Positions 7,079-12,938 of a stretch of DNA of 12,938 bases are shown one piece after another (the first letter of the stretch is position 1; each line of letters opens with the position of its first letter). The stretch covers positions 1 to 12,938 of the forward strand of contig CAMLLA010000079.1 of the NCBI GenBank assembly GCA_946480525.1, read 5' to 3'. Below the pieces are notes generated by a model. The model searched no databases. It was not told the origin of the DNA and saw only the letters and a program-made list of their open reading frames with translations. The translations under genes were made by a program, and so were the position numbers. The stretch comes from an uncultured Asticcacaulis sp. (lineage in GTDB: Bacteria; Pseudomonadota; Alphaproteobacteria; Caulobacterales; Caulobacteraceae).

Positions 7079-7630
7079 ATGTCCCGTATCCTTTTGAAGC
7101 TCACCCGGGTGGCCGGGACGGCCGCCATCCTCAGCTTGCCGCTGTCGGCCTGCGTGCTCTATGACGGCCCGGGGGACGGCGATCTGCACCTGACCGTCGA
7201 TGGGCCGCCAGCGGGCGAGGTCACCCGTATCTATGCCGGAAGCTTTCCTATCGCTCAGACGGTCACCGTGCCACCCGGCTACTCCACGGTTTACGTATCG
7301 GGCATGGTGCCGTCGCCGGTCGAAGGCACGACGGATCGGTATGGAAACACCGAAGTCCAGACCGAAAGCGTGCTGAAAAAGATCGAGGACGCGCTGAAAG
7401 CCGAAGGGCTTGGCTTCGGCGACGTCGTCAATATGAAGGTCTACCTTGCCGGTGATCCGGCCATGGGCGGAAAGATGGACTTTGCCGGCATGATGAAGAC
7501 CTATTCGAAATATTTCGGCACTTTGGACCAGCCTAACAAGCCGACGCGTGCGACGGTGCAGGTCCAGGCTCTGGTCAATCCGGCCTATCTGGTTGAAATC
7601 GAGGTTGTCGCGGTGAAGAAGGCGAAATAA
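7079..7630 (+). CDS. RidA-family (YjgF/UK114) protein with lipoprotein signal
   Basis: A 183-residue protein: a lipoprotein signal with lipobox LSAC (22-25), then a complete RidA domain (about 55-180). RidA proteins hydrolyse reactive enamines and imines to keto acids and ammonia. The catalytic arginine is kept (R157 in PTRATVQV, as R105 in E. coli RidA), with a likely active-site glutamate E173 (E120, one extra residue in between) and the VSGMVP strand (73-78). Nearly all RidA proteins are cytoplasmic; here lipidation at C25 would place it in the envelope, next to the product of the Tat-exported oxidase gene just upstream. ATG 7079 has a very strong site, GAGGAGG (7067-7073), overlapping the upstream stop; a longer in-frame reading from 7037 lacks this and hides the signal peptide. 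Confidence 0.88.
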   Translation: MSRILLKLTRVAGTAAILSLPLSACVLYDGPGDGDLHLTVDGPPAGEVTRIYAGSFPIAQTVTVPPGYSTVYVSGMVPSPVEGTTDRYGNTEVQTESVLKKIEDALKAEGLGFGDVVNMKVYLAGDPAMGGKMDFAGMMKTYSKYFGTLDQPNKPTRATVQVQALVNPAYLVEIEVVAVKKAK

Positions 7631-7658
7631 AAGAACCCGAACTTCATCGGGACCTGCC

Positions 7659-8648
7659 ATGCGCACCACGATTCTTTTCGGCGGCAACAGCCGTGAACGC
7701 CTTGTCGCCGTCGCCACGACGCAGGCCCTGACGACGGCCTTGCCGGACGCCGACCTGTGGTTCTGGGACGCCGACGACACAGTCCACGAAGCGACGCGCG
7801 AGGCGGTCTTAAGCCACGACCGGCCGTTCGAGATCGCCTTCAAGGCTGATGGCACGCGTATCGGCACCTTGGCCCTGGCGCTTGACCGCGCAGCTGCCGA
7901 AGACAGGGTCCTGGTGCTGGGCCTGCACGGCGGCTCGCCCGAAAATGGCGAGTTCCAGGTGCTGGCTGAAATGCGCGGCGTGCCGTTTACCGGTTCGGGC
8001 TCGGCCTCGTCCAACCTGGCCTTCGACAAGGTGCGCGCCAAAAAGTTTGTCGCGGCGGCCGGGGTTCATTCTCCCGGCAATGTCAGCCTGGCCGAAGCCG
8101 ACGAAGCCCTGGCGCACTACGGCAAGCTGATCGCCAAGCCGTCGCAGGACGGGTCGTCTTTCGGCCTGATCTTCGTCAATTCGGCCCAGGACATCGAAGC
8201 CGTGCGCCAGGCGGCCAAGACGGCCGAATACGTCATCGAGCCCTTCATCACCGGCGCAGAATCGACGTGCGGCGTGCTGGAACAGGCCGACGGCTCGCTG
8301 ATCGCCCTGCCGCCGGTCGAGATTATCCCGGACGGCGGTGCCTTCGATTACAAATCGAAATACCTGGCTGCCGGCACGCAGGAGATCTGTCCGGCGCGCT
8401 TCCCGGCCGAGGTCAATGCCAAACTCCAGGAGCTGGCGATCAAGGCGCACCGCGCCCTGTCGTGCCGCGGCTATTCACGTTCGGACTTCATCATTTCGAA
8501 GGACGGTCCGGTCTATCTCGAGACCAATACGCTACCTGGCCTGACCAAGGCCTCGCTCTACCCCAAGTCGCTGAAGGCGCAGGGGATCGATTTTGTCGAC
8601 TTCCTGCAGGGACAGATTGATTTGGCAATCGAAAGGGGGAGAGATTAA
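7659..8648 (+). CDS. D-alanine--D-alanine ligase-like ATP-grasp enzyme
   Basis: A 329-residue cytoplasmic ATP-grasp ligase of Ddl length. Visible Ddl residues are E13 (SRER), HGGSPENGEFQ (90-100), GSGSASSNLAFDK (112-124), K160 and DGSSFG (164-169), FDYKSKY (229-235), R274 and D276 (SRSDF), E288 and N290 (LETNTLPGLT) and S299; spacing matches E. coli DdlB R255, D257, E270, N272 and S281. It probably joins D-alanines for peptidoglycan precursors. Departures from the usual pattern are ENGEFQ where EDGxxQ is expected and VAV in place of VSL near the N-terminus. A second ddl would normally lie in the division/cell-wall cluster, so this may be a paralogue with another amino-acid preference. RidA ends 28 nt upstream; the stop is 1 nt before the next gene. 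Confidence 0.87.
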   Translation: MRTTILFGGNSRERLVAVATTQALTTALPDADLWFWDADDTVHEATREAVLSHDRPFEIAFKADGTRIGTLALALDRAAAEDRVLVLGLHGGSPENGEFQVLAEMRGVPFTGSGSASSNLAFDKVRAKKFVAAAGVHSPGNVSLAEADEALAHYGKLIAKPSQDGSSFGLIFVNSAQDIEAVRQAAKTAEYVIEPFITGAESTCGVLEQADGSLIALPPVEIIPDGGAFDYKSKYLAAGTQEICPARFPAEVNAKLQELAIKAHRALSCRGYSRSDFIISKDGPVYLETNTLPGLTKASLYPKSLKAQGIDFVDFLQGQIDLAIERGRD

Positions 8649-8649
8649 T

Positions 8650-9060
8650 ATGGGGGCTTGGGGTAAGGAGCCGCTCGAGAACGATGACGCGCTTGACTTT
8701 GTTAGCGGCTATGGTCGGGAAGGCCATCCCACTTGGGACGACGTACGCGACGAGCTTCAGGAAGTTATCGCCGCCAGTGACTATCTCGAAGCGCCTGACG
8801 CGTCTCAGGCGGTCGCAGCGGCTGTTCTTGTCGCCTCTGCGCTTGGCAATAACACCTACTTGCCGGAGCCGTATTCTGGCCTGCCGAAGCGCATGGGGCC
8901 CTCGCCAAAAGACCTTATCTCCCTTGCAAATCTAGCACTTGTTCGAGTTCGTGGGGAAAATTCCGAATTGAACGAGCTGTGGCGGGAAGCTGCAGACGAT
9001 TACGCAGGATGGCTTAAGACACTTGATGAGATCCAAAAAGTGTTACATCAGGCGCAATGA
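8650..9060 (+). CDS. DUF4259 family protein
   Basis: A 136-residue cytoplasmic protein. Its N-terminus, [17 protein letters not shown], is the hallmark of the DUF4259 family, whose function is unknown. The middle (about 45-70) is helical and alanine-rich, and [16 protein letters not shown] (112-127) is a conserved-looking terminal helix. ATG 8650 matches the family start and has a strong purine-rich site, GGGGGAGAG (8635-8643); an in-frame ATG at 8593 lies inside the ligase gene and is rejected. The gene uses codons such as CTA, GCA, CTT and GTT more freely than its neighbours, and two 60-base lines I counted were 53 and 55 percent GC against 60 percent in one line of metH2, hinting at later arrival. 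Its stop overlaps the metH2 start (ATGA). Confidence 0.85.
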   Translation: MGAWGKEPLENDDALDFVSGYGREGHPTWDDVRDELQEVIAASDYLEAPDASQAVAAAVLVASALGNNTYLPEPYSGLPKRMGPSPKDLISLANLALVRVRGENSELNELWREAADDYAGWLKTLDEIQKVLHQAQ

Positions 9061-11717
9061 CCCCTACCTTTATCAATATCGGCGAACGGACCAATGTCAC
9101 GGGTTCGGCCAAGTTCAAGAAGCTGATCGTCGAAGGCAACTATGCCGAGGCGCTGAATGTCGCGCGTCAGCAGGTCGAGGCGGGCGCCCAAATCATCGAC
9201 GTCAATATGGACGAAGGCCTGCTGGATTCCGTCGTCGCCATGCGGACCTTCCTGAATCTTTTGGCCGCCGAGCCCGATATTGCGCGGGTGCCGGTCATGG
9301 TCGATTCCTCCAAGTGGGAGGTGATCGAGGAAGGGCTGAAGTGCGTCCAGGGCAAGTGCATCGTCAACTCGATCTCGATGAAGGAAGGCGAAGACATCTT
9401 TCGCCATCACGCCCGTGAGTGCCTGAAATATGGCGCGGCCGTCGTGGTCATGGCCTTCGATGAGGTCGGGCAGGCCGACACCGCTGCGCGTAAAGTTGAG
9501 ATCTGTACCCGCGCGTACAACATCCTGGTGGGCGAAGTCGGTTTCCCGGCCGAAGACATCATCTTCGATCCGAACATCTTCGCCGTCGCGACGGGCATCG
9601 ACGAACACAACAACTACGCTGTCGACTTCATCGAGGCGACGCGGACGATCAAGCAGACGCTACCCTATGCCCGCGTGTCGGGTGGGGTCTCGAACGTGTC
9701 CTTCTCGTTCCGTGGCAATGAGCCCGTCCGCCGCGCCATTCATTCGGTCTTCTTGTACTATGCCATCCGGGCCGGCATGGACATGGGCATCGTCAATGCC
9801 GGCGACCTGCCGGTCTATGACGATATCGACGCCGAACTGCGCGAAGCCGTCGAGGACGTGATCCTCAACCGGCCCCAGCGCCACAATGTCAGCAATACCG
9901 AATACCTCGTCGACCTGGCGCCGAAGTACAAGGGCGAAAAGGGTCAGGTTCAGGTCGCCAATCTGGCTTGGCGCGAAGGCTCCGTCGCCGAGCGCCTGAA
10001 GCACGCGCTGGTTCACGGCATTACCGAATTCATCGATGCCGATACCGAAGAGGCGCGTCTGCAGGCGGAACGTCCGCTGCATGTCATCGAAGGCCCTCTG
10101 ATGGCCGGCATGAACGTCGTCGGCGATCTGTTCGGCGCGGGCAAGATGTTCCTGCCCCAGGTCGTCAAGTCGGCCCGCGTCATGAAGCAGGCCGTCGCCT
10201 GGCTGATGCCCTTCATGGAGGCCGAGAAGGAGGCGCACGTCGCCGCCGGCGGGACCTATCAGGCGGCTGGCAAGATCCTGATGGCGACCGTCAAGGGCGA
10301 CGTCCACGATATCGGCAAGAACATCGTCGGCGTCGTGCTCCAGTGCAACAATTACGAAGTCATCGACCTCGGCGTCATGGTGTCGTGCGACCGCATCCTG
10401 GCCGAAGCCAGGGAACACAAGGTCGATATGATCGGCCTTAGCGGCCTGATCACGCCTTCGCTGGACGAGATGGTCTTTGTGGCGCGCGAGATGCAGCGCA
10501 CCGGCTTTGACATTCCGCTGTTGATCGGCGGCGCCACGACATCCAAAACACATACGGCGGTCAAGATCGAGCCGGGCTATCAGAACAACCAGGTGGTCTA
10601 TGTCCTCGATGCCTCACGCGCCGTCGGCGTCGTGTCGAACCTGCTGAGCGAGACCGAACGCGACACGTTTGTCGCTGACACCAAGGCGGACTATGCCCGT
10701 GTTCGCGAGGCCTACGGCAAGGGTGGTTCGCAGCCGCGCGCGACGCTGGCTGAGGCGCGCGCGAACCATTTCAGGATCGACTCCGAAACGGAAAAACCCG
10801 TCAAACCGTCCTTCCAGGGCTTGAAGACCTTCAGTCCTTACGACCTGGCCGATCTGGCCGACCATATCGACTGGACGCCGTTCTTTGCGACCTGGGAACT
10901 GGCCGGCAAGTATCCGGCTATTCTGGAAGATGAGATCGTCGGCGAAGCGGCCACGAGCCTGTTTGCCGATGCGCAAGCCATGCTGAAGCGCATCCTTGAG
11001 GAAAAGTGGTTCGAGGCGCGCGGCGTCGTCGGTTTCTGGCCGGCCAACCGCAACGACGAAGACGATATCGAGGTCTATGCCGACGAGACGCGCACTGAGG
11101 TTGTCGCCACCTTCCACAGCCTGCGCCAGCAGATGAAGAAGACGCGTGAAGGGCAGAGTAATACCGCCCTGTCGGACTTTGTCGCGCCCAGGGGCACGCC
11201 CGACTGGATCGGTGGCTTTGCGGTCACCGCCGGCCACGACGAAATGGAGATCGCCGCCAGGTTCAAGGCTGCCGGCGATGACTATAACGCTATTCTGTCG
11301 ACCGCCCTGGCCGACCGCCTGGCCGAAGCTTTTGCCGAGGCGTTGCACAAAAAGGTCCGGCGCGAGCTGTGGGGCTATGCGGCTGACGAAGACCTGGACA
11401 TCAACGGCTTAATCAACGAACAATATAAGGGCATCCGCCCGGCGCCGGGCTATCCGGCCCAGCCCGATCATACCGAGAAGTGGACCCTGTTCGACCTGCT
11501 GGATGCGCGCGGCCGTACCGGTATGGAACTGACCGAAAGCCTGGCCATGACGCCGCCGGCATCGGTGTCAGGGCTCTATTTCGGGCACCCGAAGTCGCAC
11601 TATTTCGGCGTCGGAAAGATCGAGAAGGACCAGGTCGAGGATTATGCTCGCCGCAAGGGCTGGACCGTCGACGAAGCCGAGCGGTGGTTGTCTCCGATCC
11701 TCAACTACGTACCTTAG
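9057..11717 (+). CDS. metH2: Methionine synthase, folate/cobalamin/reactivation half
   Basis: An 886-residue chain equivalent to E. coli MetH without its first domain. In order: pterin-binding methyl-tetrahydrofolate barrel (about 1-290, beginning [16 protein letters not shown]), helical cap (about 300-385), B12-binding domain (about 390-540, with GDVHDIGKN and cobalt ligand H417, E. coli H759) and SAM-dependent reactivation domain (about 560-886, with RPAPGYP from R794). It demethylates methyl-tetrahydrofolate and passes the methyl through cobalamin to homocysteine held by MetH1 (2885-3949). The offset of about 340 residues from E. coli matches the size of MetH1, so together the chains make one complete enzyme. 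The start overlaps the DUF4259 stop (ATGA), and its own ribosome site is weak. Confidence 0.96.
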   Translation: MTPTFINIGERTNVTGSAKFKKLIVEGNYAEALNVARQQVEAGAQIIDVNMDEGLLDSVVAMRTFLNLLAAEPDIARVPVMVDSSKWEVIEEGLKCVQGKCIVNSISMKEGEDIFRHHARECLKYGAAVVVMAFDEVGQADTAARKVEICTRAYNILVGEVGFPAEDIIFDPNIFAVATGIDEHNNYAVDFIEATRTIKQTLPYARVSGGVSNVSFSFRGNEPVRRAIHSVFLYYAIRAGMDMGIVNAGDLPVYDDIDAELREAVEDVILNRPQRHNVSNTEYLVDLAPKYKGEKGQVQVANLAWREGSVAERLKHALVHGITEFIDADTEEARLQAERPLHVIEGPLMAGMNVVGDLFGAGKMFLPQVVKSARVMKQAVAWLMPFMEAEKEAHVAAGGTYQAAGKILMATVKGDVHDIGKNIVGVVLQCNNYEVIDLGVMVSCDRILAEAREHKVDMIGLSGLITPSLDEMVFVAREMQRTGFDIPLLIGGATTSKTHTAVKIEPGYQNNQVVYVLDASRAVGVVSNLLSETERDTFVADTKADYARVREAYGKGGSQPRATLAEARANHFRIDSETEKPVKPSFQGLKTFSPYDLADLADHIDWTPFFATWELAGKYPAILEDEIVGEAATSLFADAQAMLKRILEEKWFEARGVVGFWPANRNDEDDIEVYADETRTEVVATFHSLRQQMKKTREGQSNTALSDFVAPRGTPDWIGGFAVTAGHDEMEIAARFKAAGDDYNAILSTALADRLAEAFAEALHKKVRRELWGYAADEDLDINGLINEQYKGIRPAPGYPAQPDHTEKWTLFDLLDARGRTGMELTESLAMTPPASVSGLYFGHPKSHYFGVGKIEKDQVEDYARRKGWTVDEAERWLSPILNYVP

Positions 11718-11893
11718 CCGCTCTTCAACGCCGCCTGGGCTTCCGCCGACAAGGTTACCTTCACAGCCTGAGATCCGGCAGTGGGAGCAGGCGTGTTGTC
11801 CTTGAGATAATATTCCGGCCGCGTCGGATTAAAGACGCGTGCAGCCGACAAGGGGCTGATGCACGCGGTCAGGGCTTCGATCGTCTTGATCAT
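11714..11893 (-). CDS. Small protein of unknown function, 59 residues
   Basis: An ATG-initiated 59-codon frame with no signal peptide or membrane segment. The sequence begins [20 protein letters not shown], has a proline-rich middle ([19 protein letters not shown], 22-40) and ends in the helix [16 protein letters not shown] (44-59). The LSAEAQAAL helix resembles one I associate with small alphaproteobacterial proteins, but I cannot name a family. An in-frame TAG six codons before the ATG fixes the start. AGAAGG lies about 11 nt upstream, slightly far for a ribosome site. Its stop codon overlaps the end of metH2 by 4 bp in convergent orientation. The 222 bp upstream contain a CtrA-type site. 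Codon use is normal for the window, which supports a real gene. Confidence 0.6.
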   Translation of the reverse strand: MIKTIEALTACISPLSAARVFNPTRPEYYLKDNTPAPTAGSQAVKVTLSAEAQAALKSG

Positions 11894-11963
11894 GATGTCA
11901 CCGGCCTTCTACCGGGAAAAGTGCTGAGTTTTCAATCGATATGCTAACTCATGCGTGTATTTT

Positions 11964-11996
11964 CGCCGATTGAAGTTAAAGCACGGTTAATCGGCG
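11964..11996. repeat. Inverted repeat flanking the CtrA-type site
   Basis: CGCCGATT (11964-11971) and AATCGGCG (11989-11996) are perfect 8-bp inverted copies separated by 17 nt. The second arm overlaps the right TTAA of the CtrA-type site. This could be a second regulator's operator or a loose hairpin. Confidence 0.5.
11976..11990. promoter_or_regulatory. CtrA binding site (TTAA-N7-TTAA)
   Basis: TTAAAGCACGGTTAA matches the full-site consensus of CtrA, the cell-cycle response regulator of Caulobacterales. It sits about 83-97 bp upstream of the ATG of the minus-strand 59-codon gene, inside a relatively AT-rich intergenic stretch, and read on the minus strand its first half is TTAACC, as preferred. 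Another TTAACC occurs at 12037-12042. It would most simply control the small gene. Binding is predicted from the motif only. Confidence 0.55.
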
Positions 11997-12083
11997 CGGC
12001 GCAGGCGACAGCGCGCGGCCAGAAGATACCGCTCTGTTAACCGCTTCGCCCGTGGCAAGCGTTGCCCTGTAGATCGTTTTAAG

Positions 12084-12100
12084 GCCGGGGCCCTGCCGGC
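12084..12100 (-). terminator. Weak hairpin after the right-edge gene
   Basis: GCCGG (12084-12088) and CCGGC (12096-12100) form a 5-bp GC-rich stem with a 7-nt loop, starting about 16 bp beyond the stop of the minus-strand gene at 12116-12919. The bases following it on that strand are CTTAAAA, without a true T-run, so termination here would be weak or Rho-dependent. The rest of 11894-12115 shows no gene. Confidence 0.25.
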
Positions 12101-12115
12101 ATTAATCTTTGGCGA

Positions 12116-12919
12116 CTACTGTGACCCGGTCTCGGTGGCAGCCGCAGGTTGCGTTGCCGCCTGGGCGGGGGGCGCGGTTTTTACGGCCGGCAGTCCCTTC
12201 GATTGCAGTGCGCGCCGCGACAAGGTGTTGGTCGCCACCGGAGCATTGGGGTCTTCGGGCGCCACCTGTGCCGTCAGCTTGGGCTGGGGCAGTTCGTCAT
12301 AGCCGCGCGGTCCGCCGGAATTCAGCGTGTCGGCGATAACCTGAGCCTCCTCATCCGTCGCCATTTCGGCGAACAGGTTGGGATGGCCGGAAATACGCGT
12401 CGCGGCATGCTCGCAATCGCCCGGCAACTGCCACGTGGCATAGGCATAGGCCGCCTTGTGCACCTCGGCCTTGCGCGCCCCGTCCCAGGCGTCGTAGCCG
12501 TGCTGGCGCGCCTTGTCGGCAACGGCAAAGCCTTCCGGCGTCTTGCCCTTGCCCGACAGGGTCAGGGCGGCCTCATAGGCGCGAAGATACGACTTGCCGA
12601 TGGTCTGAATCCGCGGGTCGACCGGTTCGATCGATGAAATCTGTTCCGCCAGTTGCATGTTGCCGGTCAGGATGCCGTGACACCAGGCGACCTTCTGATA
12701 GTCGTCGGCGGGCGCATCCTCGATCGTCGGCGAGCGCGGGCTGCCATCGGCGTTAAACAGGACAAGCGGCTTGAGCTGCTCGGCCGTCGGTCCTTTCGGC
12801 CTGGCCTTGACAGTGCTGGCGGCAGCGCGCTTTTTGGGCTTGGCATCTGCCGGCGGGGCGGCATTCAGCGCCAGGGCGCAGGCCAGGACTGGCGCGAGGG
12901 AAAGGGTCAGCAGCCGCAA
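12116..12919 (-). CDS. Exported protein of unknown function
   Basis: A 267-residue protein of no family I recognise. It has a Sec signal peptide (MRLLTLSLAPVLACALALNA, cleavage probably after ADA at 24-26), a basic Lys/Arg/Ala linker (27-42), a helical core (about 45-205) and a low-complexity Ala/Pro/Gln tail (about 215-267). The core has C80 (VAWCHG) and C169 (GDCEHA), which could form a disulfide in the periplasm; DEEAQVIADTLNSGG (189-203) is another notable stretch. The best start is TTG 12919, with GGAG eight bases upstream. An ATG at 12933 is in another frame and stops after eight codons. The frame stays open to the window edge, so a start beyond the window cannot be excluded. Orientation is opposite to the methionine operon. 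Confidence 0.75.
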   Translation of the reverse strand: MRLLTLSLAPVLACALALNAAPPADAKPKKRAAASTVKARPKGPTAEQLKPLVLFNADGSPRSPTIEDAPADDYQKVAWCHGILTGNMQLAEQISSIEPVDPRIQTIGKSYLRAYEAALTLSGKGKTPEGFAVADKARQHGYDAWDGARKAEVHKAAYAYATWQLPGDCEHAATRISGHPNLFAEMATDEEAQVIADTLNSGGPRGYDELPQPKLTAQVAPEDPNAPVATNTLSRRALQSKGLPAVKTAPPAQAATQPAAATETGSQ

Positions 12920-12938
12920 CAGGTAAACTCCATAAGTC

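Noticed and set aside
7636..7651. Terminator between RidA and the ligase
   Set aside because: CCCGA/TCGGG gives only a 5-bp stem without a T-run in a 28-nt gap; it is probably incidental.
2885..11717. metH broken by frameshift or insertion
   Set aside because: Each half has its own start, stop and intact catalytic residues, and the split falls exactly at the domain border, so both are functional genes.
1..12938. CRISPR array, tRNA, rRNA, insertion sequence or integrase
   Set aside because: No regularly spaced repeats, cloverleaf, rRNA segment or transposase/integrase motif was seen on either strand.

Overview
The window reads as a GC-rich alphaproteobacterial chromosome, most likely from the Caulobacterales (a Caulobacter or Asticcacaulis relative). 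The reasons are the methionine synthase split into two genes, the subclass B3 metallo-beta-lactamase inside a met cluster, and a perfect TTAA-N7-TTAA match to the CtrA cell-cycle regulator site near the right end. The genus is inference; no rRNA or tRNA gene is present.

Positions 1-11717 hold one long run of plus-strand genes. It opens with an ArsR-type regulator fused to a methyltransferase-like domain (SahR-like), preceded by a near-perfect 28-bp palindrome that overlaps a good sigma-70-type promoter. Then come metF, an exported B3 metallo-beta-lactamase, and the homocysteine/zinc half of methionine synthase (metH1). The folate/cobalamin/reactivation half (metH2) does not follow directly. 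Six genes over about 5.1 kb lie between the halves: a lipoprotein of unknown function, a class I methyltransferase, a Tat-exported flavin L-amino-acid oxidase-like enzyme, a RidA-family protein with a lipoprotein signal, a D-Ala-D-Ala ligase-like ATP-grasp enzyme and a DUF4259 protein. Many junctions are ATGA or GTGA overlaps, so much of this is probably co-transcribed. The clearest possible operon breaks are 2804-2884, which carries a dispersed hairpin repeat, and 5396-5514.

How the genes may work together: metF makes methyl-tetrahydrofolate, and the two MetH chains use it to remethylate homocysteine. The regulator probably ties expression to S-adenosylhomocysteine or SAM. The embedded oxidase and RidA pair looks like a cell-envelope amino-acid oxidation module: the oxidase would make an imine and the RidA would hydrolyse it. 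The beta-lactamase and the Ddl-like ligase add a peptidoglycan theme. Why these sit in a methionine operon is not clear from sequence.

After metH2 the strand switches. A 59-codon minus-strand gene (11714-11893) converges on metH2 with a 4-bp overlap. Its 222-bp upstream region (11894-12115) carries the CtrA-type site inside an inverted repeat. At the right edge is a minus-strand exported protein of unknown function, probably starting at a TTG.
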